DNA of 55,099 bases from an uncultured Lentisphaeria bacterium (GTDB taxonomy: Bacteria; Verrucomicrobiota; Lentisphaeria; Victivallales; Victivallaceae), in contig CAIKZE010000090.1 in assembly GCA_903831825.1 (NCBI GenBank), forward strand, positions 1-55,099, in the 5' to 3' direction. A program made the translations under genes and the position numbers. How positions within the stretch are numbered: the stretch's first letter is position 1; each line of letters opens with the position of its first letter. The notes beneath the pieces are model-generated. The model had not been told where the DNA came from. It saw only the letters and a list, made by a program, of their open reading frames with translations, and ran no database searches. Below, one piece after another: positions 35,431 to 45,409 of the stretch.

Positions 35431-38307
35431 ATGGAATGCAAGAAGAATATTCTGATTGCTGAACCTCCGCAGCCGCCGGAAAGCGAATGGAAGTTCATTG
35501 ATGAATTGCGCGAGCCGGCAATCACGCGGATTGTGTGGGAAAAACGCGATGCCGCCGCTAACGAAATATCGCTGGCGGCCGGCACGGTACTTATTCCTGA
35601 ATTTAAGGATAAGGAAGGATTGCTTGACACCGCTTATGCCGACATGAAAAGGTTTTTCGCGCTTGCCGGAATTCCGCAAACTGCGGCATTCCGGATTGTC
35701 ACCGCTTACGCGGCATTGGAGCAGGAAGCCTACCGGATTGAAATCAATGGCGGCGAATGCCGGATTTCAGCAGGAGACGCCGAAGGCATCCGGCGCGGAA
35801 TTTTTTATCTTCAAGATGAACTGCTGCGGGCAGGCGGGCCTTTTCTGACAAAAGGCGTCATTGAGCGCAAACCAGTTATCAAAACTCGCGTTTCCCGCTG
35901 TTTTTTCGGTCCTTTGAAGCGTCCGCCGAAGTACCAGGACGAATTACTGGACGAAGTGAACTATTATCCTGATGAATATCTGAACCGGCTGGCACATGAA
36001 GGGATTAATGGTCTATGGTTGACAGTCAGTTTTAAAGATTTGACTAAAACTGGAATACTGCCGCACGGGGAACATATCGAACGGCGGCTGGACAAACTGC
36101 GCAAAACTATTGCTCAATGCCGTCGTTACGGGATCAGGATTTATCTTTTCTGCATTGAACCGCTGGCTTTTGACAAAAATGATCCGGTATTAAAAGAATA
36201 TCCGGAACTGCGCGGATCTACAGCAAATGGGAAAATCTGTTTTTGTCCAACATCGGAAACCGCGCAGACTTATCTCCGGACGGTGTTAAAAAATATTTTT
36301 TCTGCCGCTCCGGGACTTGGCGGCATGATCGTATTGAGTGTCGGCGAATGGTTGACTTTATGCCCGAACTCCGGAATCGGCGCTAATAACTGTCCGCGTT
36401 GTTCGCATCGGCCGCCATGGCAGGTGCTGGCGCTCTCGCTTGGCGCAATGGAACAGGGGATGCATGAGGCCGCACCCGAAGCTGAATTGATTTCCTGGCC
36501 ATACACCCAGCCAAGTTACTGGGGAATGCAGGAAAGTGTTGAAGCAGCCGCTCATGTTCCGGACAATGTCACACTAATGCACAATTTTGAATCGCATGGC
36601 AGCAAGGTACAATTGGGAAAAAAACGGAAGATTACCGATTACTGGCTATCGTATATCGGCCCCAGCAATTTCTTCAAACGCTGCGCCGGCAAAACGAAAA
36701 AGCACGGCACAAAGATGTTCGCCAAGCTCCAGGTCGGCTGTTCGCATGAAGTTGCCACCACCCAATATGTCCCTGTTCCCGGCAATTTGTATAAAAAATA
36801 TAAAGCGATGCATGAACTTGGAGTCAGCGGGGTCATGCAGTGCTGGTATTTTGGAGCATATCCTTCATTGATGACGAAAGCTGCCGGGGAGCTGGCATTC
36901 GCTCCGTTTCCGGCCTCCGAGCAGGAATTCCTTCTGCGGCTGGCTAAATTATCCTGGGGCGGGTACTCTCAAAAAGTTGTAAAAGCCTGGAAGTGTTTTT
37001 CCGACAGTTACCGGAATTATCCGTTAAGCAACGCATTGGGTTATATCGGCCCGATGCATGACGGGATCGTCTGGCCGCTTTATCTGGAACCGGTCAACCG
37101 GCGGCTGTTGCCGACGTGGGAAATCGGATGGCCTCCTCCCGGCGACCGTATTGGAGAATGCCTTGGATATTCTGTCCGGCTGGAAAATGATTTTACCCTT
37201 GATGAAATGATCATCTTGCTGGAAAAGCTCTCCGGCAAATGGGATAAAGGCGTCAAAATATTAAACAGCCTTGAACCGTATTTTCGTGAAAATAGAGACA
37301 GAATGCGCGAAATCGGCGTAGCCAAGGCGCTTGGAATTCTCTTTCGCAGCGGGCTGAATATCTTCCGTTTCTATAAATTGAGAGAAAGCATCGCAACTTC
37401 TCTCGAAAATTCCAGACAGACAACCCTTGATGAAATGAAAAAAATCGTTCTTGAAGAAATCGAGTCTTCAAAAACGATGCTGATGCTTACCATGAATGAT
37501 TCTTCCCTGGGCTTCCACTCAGAAGCAGAAGGTTATAAATTCCATCCGGAAAAGATACGGCTCCGGATAAAATCGCTTGAAGAGCTTCTGTTGTCGGAAT
37601 TTCCGCGGACAGAACATCGCATACAGCGGCGTCTGGCGGCATTTCCAGAATATCTCGGGCAAACGGGCAAAGTTGCATCGTGCAAACATTTTAATCGTCT
37701 GCCGCAACAATCTGCATGGGATTCTCTGCCGCAGCAATATTTGAATTTCGCCGGTACGCTTAATTTGACTTTCAGAGGAGCCTATTCAGACTTTTCGTTT
37801 ACATTAATTGATGATAATCGCAGGGATGCTTACTGGCAGGCCGGTTATTCCGACAATATGCTGTTTTTCAATCTTGTAGCAAGAAAATTTGAAAAAAATG
37901 AAAAATTCAAAATAGAAATTGAAACAAGACGGTTATGCTGGCATGAGGAATTCGTGATTTGTCAAGACGGAAAAGTCATTTACAACGGGAAAGCGGCGGA
38001 TGCCTTGGCTTTAACCGCCTCTGTTCACAAAACAAGCTCTTCAATGGACTTAAAAATTGCTTTTCCATTTTCCATTCTGAAATTACCGGAAAGATCTTGC
38101 GCGCCTGTAAAAGTCAATGTTTTCAGAACATATACCAATTCCGAAGGTATTGAAATAACTCAAGCCTGGATTGCGCCACACCCGTTGCGGACAAACTTTG
38201 TTAACGGATTTCACAATCCCGATGATTTCGGCTGGCTTGTCCCTGAGCCAAGACAAGCTATGTTAAAACACTTGAAAGTATCAAAAATGGAAATGGCATG
38301 CGTTTGA
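35431..38307 (+). CDS. large glycosidase-like protein, paralog 1
   Basis: 958 residues without a signal peptide, so probably cytoplasmic. An N-terminal GH67N-like part (GDAEGIRRGIFYLQDELLRAGG) is followed by a TIM-barrel-like region: TRVSRCFFGPLKRPP, YYPDEYLNRLAHEGINGLWLT, FCIEPLAF, PGLGGMIVLSVGEW and a NNCPRC cysteine pair resembling DUF4838/GH20-type proteins. The last 220 residues look like a CBM9-type beta sandwich (DAYWQAGYSDNMLFF). No defined activity. It is followed 18 bp later by a paralog with the same order of motifs. Confidence 0.75.
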   Translation: MECKKNILIAEPPQPPESEWKFIDELREPAITRIVWEKRDAAANEISLAAGTVLIPEFKDKEGLLDTAYADMKRFFALAGIPQTAAFRIVTAYAALEQEAYRIEINGGECRISAGDAEGIRRGIFYLQDELLRAGGPFLTKGVIERKPVIKTRVSRCFFGPLKRPPKYQDELLDEVNYYPDEYLNRLAHEGINGLWLTVSFKDLTKTGILPHGEHIERRLDKLRKTIAQCRRYGIRIYLFCIEPLAFDKNDPVLKEYPELRGSTANGKICFCPTSETAQTYLRTVLKNIFSAAPGLGGMIVLSVGEWLTLCPNSGIGANNCPRCSHRPPWQVLALSLGAMEQGMHEAAPEAELISWPYTQPSYWGMQESVEAAAHVPDNVTLMHNFESHGSKVQLGKKRKITDYWLSYIGPSNFFKRCAGKTKKHGTKMFAKLQVGCSHEVATTQYVPVPGNLYKKYKAMHELGVSGVMQCWYFGAYPSLMTKAAGELAFAPFPASEQEFLLRLAKLSWGGYSQKVVKAWKCFSDSYRNYPLSNALGYIGPMHDGIVWPLYLEPVNRRLLPTWEIGWPPPGDRIGECLGYSVRLENDFTLDEMIILLEKLSGKWDKGVKILNSLEPYFRENRDRMREIGVAKALGILFRSGLNIFRFYKLRESIATSLENSRQTTLDEMKKIVLEEIESSKTMLMLTMNDSSLGFHSEAEGYKFHPEKIRLRIKSLEELLLSEFPRTEHRIQRRLAAFPEYLGQTGKVASCKHFNRLPQQSAWDSLPQQYLNFAGTLNLTFRGAYSDFSFTLIDDNRRDAYWQAGYSDNMLFFNLVARKFEKNEKFKIEIETRRLCWHEEFVICQDGKVIYNGKAADALALTASVHKTSSSMDLKIAFPFSILKLPERSCAPVKVNVFRTYTNSEGIEITQAWIAPHPLRTNFVNGFHNPDDFGWLVPEPRQAMLKHLKVSKMEMACV

Positions 38308-38325
38308 AGTAAAAGGGATTGGAAA

Positions 38326-40995
38326 GTGAAACATATTGACGAGCCGCCGCAACCGGTTCAATCCGAATGGAAGTTCATTGAGGAACTCCGGTTACCTGAA
38401 CTTCGGGCTTTCAACTGGAACAGAACAACTCGCCAAACCTGCGAAGCTGATCTGTCCGGAGGAATCCGCCTGTGCTCTGACTTCCCTGATCCTGCGGGAA
38501 TGCTGGCTACTGCCTATGAAGACATGGAACGTTTTTTTGATGAATGCGGTATCAGGCAGGACGGCAGTTATAAAATAATTACCGAATATGGCGACGCGGG
38601 AGAAAATGATTCTTTTTTAATTCGCGTTGAACCCGATTCGTGTAAGATTATTGCAAAAAATACTGAAGGCATCCGGCGAGGAATTTTTTATTTGGAAGAC
38701 CTGTTGCTGGGTGCTGATGGGCCATTTCTTGAAATCGGCGAAATTCATCGTGTGGCATGGATCAAAAACCGGATTTCCCGTTGTTTTTTCGGCCCCATCA
38801 AACGTCCTCCGCTGAACCGCGACGAACTTATGGACGAAGTAGACTATTATCCCGAAGAGTATTTGAACCGGTTGGCGCATGAAGGCGTTAACGGCCTGTG
38901 GTTGACCATTAAATTCAGCGATTTATGTAAAACGTCCATAACTCCGGAATATGGAAAAGATGCTACTAAAAGACTGAAAAAACTGCGCAGCACTGTCGAT
39001 AAATGTCTGCGTTATGGAATTAAAACCTATATTTTCTGCATCGAGCCTGCCGCATGGAAAGCGGATAGTCCAATCTTGAAACGGTATCCGGAACTCGGCG
39101 GTGCGGCATACATGGGCGATTCATGTTTCTGCCCATTCTCAAAAACCGCTCAGCAATATCTTTATGAAGCAGTAAACGGTATTTTCAGTTCGGTTCCCGG
39201 ACTTGGCGGCATGATCAATATCACTCATGGAGAACGCTCTACAACCTGCCTGAGCAGTGTTCCCGCAATTGCCAACAGTACGGTCAACTGCCCGGTATGC
39301 TCAAAACACAAGCACTGGGAAATCATCCATTCTTCGCTGTCCGCGATGGAAAAAGGGATGCATGCCGCCGCTCCGGCGGCACAGTTGATCAGTTGGTTGT
39401 ATATGCCGTATGCGAAACCGCTGGCGGAGTGGGTATTTGAGATACCTGAACATGTTCCGGATAATGTCATCTTGCAATTTAATTTTGAATCGGGCGGGAC
39501 AAAAGAGCAGCTTGGCAAACCGCGAACAGGCGGTGATTATTGGCTGTCTTATACCGGACCTTGCGAAAGTTTCCGGAGAATCGCGGAATCAGCAATCGCT
39601 TCTAAAGCTCAACTGTCCGCTAAAATCCAGGTTGGTTGTTCACATGAAGTGGCAACAATCCCGTTTATTCCGGTTCCGGTGCTGCTTTATCGCAAATATC
39701 TTAAAATGCATGAGCTTGATGTTTCCGGTGTTATGCAATGCTGGTATTTCGGCAACTATCCGGGAATTATGAATAAAACGGCCGGGATGCTGGCGTTTGA
39801 GGATTTCGAATCGGGCGAAAAAGACTTCCTGAATAAGTTGGCGCTGCCGGACTGGGGCAGTCATGCTGACGATGCGGTTGCCGCCTGGATGCTGTTCGCC
39901 GACGGTTACTCCAACTATCCGTTATCGAATATGTTTCAATATTACGGGCCAATGCATGATGGAGTAGTTTGGCCGCTGCATCTTTATCCTGTTAACGCAC
40001 CGCTTGCTCCGACGTGGAAACTGGAATTCGGCACCAGCGGCGACTGTATCGGCGAATGTCTGGAAAATCATACCATTGACGAAGCCATCATCCTTTGCCG
40101 TGAAATGTCTGAAAAATGGAATCGCGGAGTCGATATTTTGAGTAAAATACGAGCCGACTTCACCGATAACCCGGCGCGTCTGAAAGATATTGGGCTGGCT
40201 GAAGCGCTCGGTATCCAGTTTGAAAGCGGATACAATATTCTGCGCTTTTATGCCCTCCGGGAACAGCTTCTCAATGCAGAACCCACTTTACAGAAAACTA
40301 TCCTTGATCAAATGCAAGCTATCGTAAAGGAAGAAATCCGCGGTAGTGAACGGCTGGTCAAGTTATGCGAGAACGACTCGCGTCTGGGTTTCCATTCAGA
40401 AGCTGAAGGCTATAAATACTTTCCGGCAAAACTCCAATGGAGAGTCAACTTACTGAAAGACTTGTTGCAAGATGACTTCCCCGCATTCAGAAACGCTATT
40501 GCTATAGGGAAAATGGCTCTGTCAAGCACGGAAACCGCTCCTGTTTATATTTGCGGCAGTGGCAAATTCGAACAATGCGAAACGTTCCGCTGGAAAGCCG
40601 ACAAAGACGACCATGCATTGTATTTTGAACTAAACTTTGAAAATATAAGCCATCAAGTTCCGGATGTGGAAAACATTTGCATGACACTTGTTCGCAATAA
40701 TATTTCCCATCCGTTGTACATTGAAATTATGCAAAGAACGACTTTGCATTCAAACCGAAACGGCTGTTCATGCGATATTCGTCAACAACCGGACGGATGG
40801 TACGCTAAAATTACGATCCCATATGCGATATTGGGTGACTCTAAAGCTCCTTTGAAATTAAGCCTGATTCGCTGGATAATAAGCGAAAACTCAACCAAGC
40901 GTCTTGCCTGGGAGAAATATGTCGGCGCAGGAAGATACCGGCTTAATCTTGGAATGTACAATCCGTCTGTTATGGGCGATTTGATCCTTGAATGA
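38326..40995 (+). CDS. large glycosidase-like protein, paralog 2
   Basis: 889 residues, GTG start with GGG/GGA upstream. Shares with the previous protein PPQPVQSEWKFIEELR, EGIRRGIFYLEDLLLGADGP, SRCFFGPIKRPP, YYPEEYLNRLAHEGVNGLWLT, QVGCSHEVAT, GVMQCWYFG, NDSRLGFHSEAEGYK and others, so the pair arose by tandem duplication. The C-terminal beta-sandwich is present but diverged. No signal peptide. Abuts the convergent XRE-cupin gene with no spacer. Confidence 0.75.
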   Translation: MKHIDEPPQPVQSEWKFIEELRLPELRAFNWNRTTRQTCEADLSGGIRLCSDFPDPAGMLATAYEDMERFFDECGIRQDGSYKIITEYGDAGENDSFLIRVEPDSCKIIAKNTEGIRRGIFYLEDLLLGADGPFLEIGEIHRVAWIKNRISRCFFGPIKRPPLNRDELMDEVDYYPEEYLNRLAHEGVNGLWLTIKFSDLCKTSITPEYGKDATKRLKKLRSTVDKCLRYGIKTYIFCIEPAAWKADSPILKRYPELGGAAYMGDSCFCPFSKTAQQYLYEAVNGIFSSVPGLGGMINITHGERSTTCLSSVPAIANSTVNCPVCSKHKHWEIIHSSLSAMEKGMHAAAPAAQLISWLYMPYAKPLAEWVFEIPEHVPDNVILQFNFESGGTKEQLGKPRTGGDYWLSYTGPCESFRRIAESAIASKAQLSAKIQVGCSHEVATIPFIPVPVLLYRKYLKMHELDVSGVMQCWYFGNYPGIMNKTAGMLAFEDFESGEKDFLNKLALPDWGSHADDAVAAWMLFADGYSNYPLSNMFQYYGPMHDGVVWPLHLYPVNAPLAPTWKLEFGTSGDCIGECLENHTIDEAIILCREMSEKWNRGVDILSKIRADFTDNPARLKDIGLAEALGIQFESGYNILRFYALREQLLNAEPTLQKTILDQMQAIVKEEIRGSERLVKLCENDSRLGFHSEAEGYKYFPAKLQWRVNLLKDLLQDDFPAFRNAIAIGKMALSSTETAPVYICGSGKFEQCETFRWKADKDDHALYFELNFENISHQVPDVENICMTLVRNNISHPLYIEIMQRTTLHSNRNGCSCDIRQQPDGWYAKITIPYAILGDSKAPLKLSLIRWIISENSTKRLAWEKYVGAGRYRLNLGMYNPSVMGDLILE

Positions 40996-41577
40996 TTATT
41001 TTATCTTTCGGGCAAAACGGACAACCATATAAAGCCTGGAGTCCCTGCTGGAAAGATTTTTGATGGAATGTTCAACATCGCACTGATACAGCAGGACGTC
41101 GCCTTCATTCAACACGGTGGATTTTTTCCCGGCGGTGACTTTCACTTTGCCGTCAAGCACGGTCAAATATTCTTCCGTTTCCGGATAATGCGGAATGGAA
41201 CTTAGTATCGCGCCGGGTTTAAAAGTCAGAGTATAAAGTTCAAGGTCCTCGGACATGGCAATCGGCGAAAGCACTTTGATGTAAACACCTTCCTCGATCG
41301 TATCCAGCGTCGTGATATCTTCCTTGCGGTTGATGTTGAACTTGCGCACCTTGTCCCCCTCGCCTTTCAGCAGCACATTGAAATCCACTTTCAGGGCGTG
41401 CGCAATCTTCCACATCGTGGCGATGGTGGGATTAACCTTGTCGGATTCTATCTGCGAAAGCATGGCCTTGGATACGCCGCTGGCGGCGGAAAGGGCGTCC
41501 AGCGACAACTGTTGACGCTGACGCTCTTTTCTCACATTCTTGCCGATTGACGGCGGAGCCGGAATATCTCTTGTCAT
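40996..41577 (-). CDS. XRE-type regulator with cupin domain
   Basis: 193 residues. HTH_3 domain at about 11-66 (LSLDALSAASGVSKAMLSQIE), then a cupin_2 sensor (about 105-185: YPETEEYLTVLDGKVKV, LNEGDVLLYQCDVEH). Divergent from tdh, 144 bp away; the gap contains a GTTC/GAAC inverted repeat over the probable tdh start site. Such regulators commonly control amino-acid or polyamine catabolism; here threonine breakdown is likely (inference). No clear ribosome site before the ATG. Confidence 0.9.
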   Translation of the reverse strand: MTRDIPAPPSIGKNVRKERQRQQLSLDALSAASGVSKAMLSQIESDKVNPTIATMWKIAHALKVDFNVLLKGEGDKVRKFNINRKEDITTLDTIEEGVYIKVLSPIAMSEDLELYTLTFKPGAILSSIPHYPETEEYLTVLDGKVKVTAGKKSTVLNEGDVLLYQCDVEHSIKNLSSRDSRLYMVVRFARKIK

Positions 41578-41621
41578 AGTTCACTATAATGAAAATTTGT
41601 TAATTATTTCGAACAAGCTCT

Positions 41622-41649
41622 TGCTTTTTACTTTTTTTGTAATTATAAT
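41622..41649 (+). promoter_or_regulatory. probable tdh promoter
   Basis: TTGCTT (41622-41627), 16 bases, perfect TATAAT (41644-41649) on plus, followed about 70 bases later by the tdh start. Confidence 0.5.
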
Positions 41650-41659
41650 AATAAACAAT

Positions 41660-41698
41660 GTTCAATATATCGAACAAAACGAAAAATTCAATATTGAA
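41660..41698. promoter_or_regulatory. candidate operator for the XRE-cupin regulator
   Basis: GTTCAATATATCGAAC (41660-41675) is an inverted repeat with one mismatch per half, beginning 10 bases after the -10 box, where a bound repressor would block initiation. A perfect palindrome TTCAATATTGAA follows at 41687-41698, and a TTCGAACAA half site lies near 41609. Confidence 0.5.
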
Positions 41699-41721
41699 AT
41701 TATAGAGAGGAGATGAAATCC

Positions 41722-42756
41722 ATGAAAGCGATAATCAAACACGAGCGCGGAACCGGCCTGAAAATGGTTGATGTCCCCAAGCCGGAATACGGCATCAACG
41801 ACGTCCTGATAAAAATCAAAAAAACCTCCATCTGCGGCACCGATGTGCATATTTACAACTGGGACGAATGGGCGCAGCGGACGATAAAACCGCCGATGAT
41901 CATCGGCCATGAATTCGTCGGCACGGTCGAAGCTTTCGGCAGCAACGTGCACGACGTGAATATCGGCGACCTGGTCAGCGGCGAAGGCCATATTGTTTGC
42001 GGACGCTGCCGGAATTGTCTGGCCGGACGCCGCCATCTCTGCCCTAACACCAGCGGCGTCGGCGTCAATCGCGACGGCGCATTTGCGGAATATCTGGTAA
42101 TTCCGGTGACCAATGTCTGGCACTGCAATCCCGACATTTCAACCGATATCCTCTCCTGTTTCGACCCGCTGGGCAACGCCACGCATACGGCGTTGTCGTT
42201 CAGCGTTCTCGGCGAAGATGTGCTGATTACCGGCGCCGGGCCGATTGGAATAATGGCGGCGGCGATTGCAAAACACGCCGGCGCGCGTTATGTGGTCATC
42301 ACCGACGTCAACCCTTACCGGCTGGCGCTGGCGGAAAAAATCGGAGTTACCCGTGCCGTGGACGTGAGCAAAGAAAAACTGGAAGATGTACAGAATTCCC
42401 TGAACATGAAAGAGGGGTTTGACGTCGGCATGGAAATGTCCGGCAATCCGCAGGCATTGAACAGCATGATTGACTGCATGTGTCACGGCGGTAAAATCGC
42501 GCTCCTGGGCATTCTGCCCGGCAAAACGCTGGTGGACTGGAATAAAGTGGTTTTCAACGGCCTTACGCTGAAAGGCATTTACGGACGGGAAATGTACGAA
42601 ACCTGGTACATGATGACCAGCATGATCGAATCCGGACTCGACATCAGTTCCATCATCACCCACCGTTTCCACTATACGGAATTCGAACAAGGATTCGACG
42701 TCATGCGTTCCGGCAAATCCGGCAAAGTGGTTTTAAACTGGGAGGCCCCTTGCTGA
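41722..42756 (+). CDS. tdh: L-threonine 3-dehydrogenase
   Basis: NAD-dependent, zinc-containing oxidation of threonine to 2-amino-3-ketobutyrate, the substrate of Kbl. Catalytic zinc ligands C38, H63, E64 (SICGTD, IGHEF); structural zinc [15 protein letters not shown]; Rossmann motif [15 protein letters not shown]. 344 residues, as in the E. coli family. Start 41722 has GAGGAG at nine bases; the ATG at 41713 would overlap that site. Followed by a cysteine synthase-like gene after 97 bp; kbl lies further on. Confidence 0.95.
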   Translation: MKAIIKHERGTGLKMVDVPKPEYGINDVLIKIKKTSICGTDVHIYNWDEWAQRTIKPPMIIGHEFVGTVEAFGSNVHDVNIGDLVSGEGHIVCGRCRNCLAGRRHLCPNTSGVGVNRDGAFAEYLVIPVTNVWHCNPDISTDILSCFDPLGNATHTALSFSVLGEDVLITGAGPIGIMAAAIAKHAGARYVVITDVNPYRLALAEKIGVTRAVDVSKEKLEDVQNSLNMKEGFDVGMEMSGNPQALNSMIDCMCHGGKIALLGILPGKTLVDWNKVVFNGLTLKGIYGREMYETWYMMTSMIESGLDISSIITHRFHYTEFEQGFDVMRSGKSGKVVLNWEAPC

Positions 42757-42853
42757 ATTATCAATTAATATTGATTAGCAAGACAAGATTTATATTTGAA
42801 CAACGCTATATTATTGCTACTTAAAACTTAATAAACACATATAAAAGCAGAAC

Positions 42854-43837
42854 ATGAAAAACAGATTCGGACTATGTTCATCAATACTTGACGTGATAGG
42901 GAATACGCCGCTAGTGGAACTTTCCAGACTGACTGAAAATGTCGACGGGCGGATACTTGCCAAACTAGAATATCTCAACCCCGGTTTTTCGAAAAAAGAT
43001 CGCATCGCGCTGCAAATGATAGAGGATGCTGAAAAATCAGGGGCATTAAAACCCGGTCAGACAGTTGTGGAACTTACAAGCGGCAACACCGGTACCGGTT
43101 TGGCAATAGTATGTGGAATAAAGGGCTATCCTTTTATCGCGGTAATGAGCAAGGGCAATTCAATTGAAAGGGCGCGAATGATGCTTGCGCTTGGCGCTGA
43201 AGTCGTCCTTGTGGAACAAGCCTCCGGCTCTCAGAAAGGACAAGTTTCAGGTGAAGACCTTGCCCTTGTCGAAAAAGAAACTCAGCGCATAATAAAAGAA
43301 AAAAGCGCCTTCAGGGCTGACCAGTTCAGTCTGCAAAGTAATTTTGATGCTCATTATCTGCATACTGGACCGGAAATAATCGTCCAATCTGGCGGAAAGA
43401 TTGATATTTTTTGCGATTTTGCGGGGACCGGAGGTTCTTTAGGCGGAATATCCAGGGCCCTGAAAGAGCACAACCCTCAAGTAGAATGTTATCTCGTTGA
43501 ACCTGAAAACTGTGCCGTTTACGCCGGGAAGAAAACCACGAGCTCAAGCCACCGGATACAAGGCGGCGGTTATTCCATATCCGACCTTAAATTTATTGAC
43601 AGGAAGGATATTGACGGATTTGTGCAGGTTTCCGATGAAGAAGCCATGCGCACAGCTGGAAGGCTTGCTAAAGAAGAGGGAATTTTCGGAGGTTTTTCAA
43701 GCGGAGCGAATGCCGCCGCCGCTTTAAAACTGCTTGATAAACCTGAAAATAAAGGTAAAACTGTTGTAATATTGTGTTGTGATTCCGGCCTGAAATATCT
43801 CAGCACTGATTTGTGGGATTCGATGGATAGGCTGTAA
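42854..43837 (+). CDS. cysteine synthase family PLP enzyme
   Basis: 327 residues, fold type II. PLP Lys probably K48 in NPGFSKKDRIAL (family form is GGSVKDR), TSGNTGTGLA substrate loop, DFAGTGGSLGGISRALKE phosphate loop, late GGFSSGANAAAAL and VILCCDSGLKYL. Fits O-acetylserine sulfhydrylase or a related beta-replacing enzyme; true CysK or cystathionine beta-synthase substrate choice cannot be told, so no symbol is given. A 98-bp palindrome follows its stop. Its separation of tdh from kbl is unusual. Confidence 0.85.
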   Translation: MKNRFGLCSSILDVIGNTPLVELSRLTENVDGRILAKLEYLNPGFSKKDRIALQMIEDAEKSGALKPGQTVVELTSGNTGTGLAIVCGIKGYPFIAVMSKGNSIERARMMLALGAEVVLVEQASGSQKGQVSGEDLALVEKETQRIIKEKSAFRADQFSLQSNFDAHYLHTGPEIIVQSGGKIDIFCDFAGTGGSLGGISRALKEHNPQVECYLVEPENCAVYAGKKTTSSSHRIQGGGYSISDLKFIDRKDIDGFVQVSDEEAMRTAGRLAKEEGIFGGFSSGANAAAALKLLDKPENKGKTVVILCCDSGLKYLSTDLWDSMDRL

Positions 43838-43881
43838 AAACCAGGAGTTAGGAACTGGAACAAAATAAACTATTGAATTTT

Positions 43882-43979
43882 CACCGAATATCTTGATTTG
43901 ATTTTCGAGTTGCTTGTGAGGCGCATACCGGCAGGTATGTAACGAACAAGCGGCGCGAAAAGCATTCAAGAGAGCGGTG
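43882..43979 (-). repeat. about 100-bp imperfect palindrome, copy b
   Basis: Nested pairs around centre about 43931: CACCG/CGGTG, TCTTGA/TCAAGA, TTTTCG/CGAAAA, GCTTGT/ACAAGC, core CATACC-ggca-GGTATG. Read on minus it aligns along its length to 21371-21473; stem changes are compensated on both arms. Confidence 0.85.
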
Positions 43980-44066
43980 TAAAAACACAGGTTATTTTGA
44001 GACAGTTCCTTAGCATGAAACAGGTAATTTTAAGTATCATTGCGCGAGTTAACAATGGAGGATGCA

Positions 44067-45308
44067 ATGCTGACCTTTAAAGATGGTAAAGAAATTTTCC
44101 GCAAAAGTCAATCAAAAGAGAAAGTCGAAATCCTGATAACCGGGGACTGCTGTCCGTGGGATAAGGCGATTGCCCCGGTTTGTGCAGGAAAATCTTCAGA
44201 AATACTAGCCGGCATCAAAGCTGTTCTTGATGACTGCGACCTGTCGGTAGTACAGTTCGAAACTCCGTTGACCAACGCCGAAACGCCTATTACCAAAAGC
44301 GGCCCCAACCTGAAATGTCCGCCGCAGTGTGTGGATTTCGTCAAAGCCGGAAGTTTCGATATTGCGGCGCTGGCCAATAACCATATCGGCGACTTCGGTA
44401 CTGAACCGGTCCTGGAAACCATCAATATCCTGGAGAAAAACGGCATCAAAACTGTCGGCGCCGGAAAAAATCTGGAAGCGGCGAACAAGCCGCTGATTGT
44501 CAGCAGGAAAGGGATGAAAATCGCCTTCATCAATATCGCGGAAAATGAATTCGGCACGGCAGGCAAAGACAAACCGGGCGCGGCCCCGCTGGACCCGCTC
44601 AACAATATCAGACTTATAAAAGAAACCGCTGTTCAGACAGATCATGTGATTGTGATTATGCATGGCGGCAATGAAGGTAATCCGCTGCCCAGTCCGCGGG
44701 TAGTCAAGACCTGCCGCGCCTTTGCCGAAGCCGGCGCCCATGCGGTAATACATATTCATGCCCACTGTCCGCAGGGGATTGAGGTTTGGAAAAACACCCC
44801 GATTTTCTACTGCCCCGGCAATTTTTATTTTCCAGGCCCGTGGCAGCAGTTTGATCCGAAGTCTTTCTGGTGGAGCGGATTCATGATCAAGCTGGCTTTC
44901 GACAAACAGGCGGCGTTCAGCCTGGAAATCATTCCTTACACTTTCGGCTATACCCCGGAAAAGATTGTTCCGCTGACCGGCGAGAAAAAAGCCGCATTCT
45001 GCAAGTATATGGCTAAGATTTCGAAGATCGTTCAAGATCCGGACGCGGTTCAGCGCCATTTTGACGGCTGGTGCGCATGGCATGGACGTCATGCCCTGTC
45101 CAATATCCGTAAAGTTTCAGCTCTCTGGCCGATTGAACATCGCGACCCCGGAACGCTTAAACAGTTCATGGCGCTGAGAAATTATTTTACCTGTGAGGCG
45201 CATAATGAATTGGTTACCAATTTTATGCGTCTGGTGGAGGAAGACCGCGTCAAAGAAGCGGAAAAATATATCCCTAAAATCCAAAAGCTCCAGATCGCGG
45301 ATTTTTGA
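44067..45308 (+). CDS. CapA-family metallophosphatase-like protein
   Basis: 413 residues. CapA/PgsA fold: EILITGDCCPWD near the N-terminus, VQFETPLT, ALANNHIGDFG, VIMHGGNEGNPLPSPR and IHIHAHCPQGIEVW metal-site segments. No signal peptide, so a cytoplasmic variant. A precise substrate is unknown. Start 44067 has GGAGG five bases upstream; the frame extends to ATG 44055 and TTG 44040, less likely. Precedes kbl by about 100 bp. Confidence 0.85.
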   Translation: MLTFKDGKEIFRKSQSKEKVEILITGDCCPWDKAIAPVCAGKSSEILAGIKAVLDDCDLSVVQFETPLTNAETPITKSGPNLKCPPQCVDFVKAGSFDIAALANNHIGDFGTEPVLETINILEKNGIKTVGAGKNLEAANKPLIVSRKGMKIAFINIAENEFGTAGKDKPGAAPLDPLNNIRLIKETAVQTDHVIVIMHGGNEGNPLPSPRVVKTCRAFAEAGAHAVIHIHAHCPQGIEVWKNTPIFYCPGNFYFPGPWQQFDPKSFWWSGFMIKLAFDKQAAFSLEIIPYTFGYTPEKIVPLTGEKKAAFCKYMAKISKIVQDPDAVQRHFDGWCAWHGRHALSNIRKVSALWPIEHRDPGTLKQFMALRNYFTCEAHNELVTNFMRLVEEDRVKEAEKYIPKIQKLQIADF

Positions 45309-45409
45309 GATATAAATCGTTAATCATTTATTAATTATTAACAGTAGAATGTAATTTATTTTGCAAGAAACTATGGGAATAGCCCAACAATATTCAGGAG
45401 ACTATTGAT

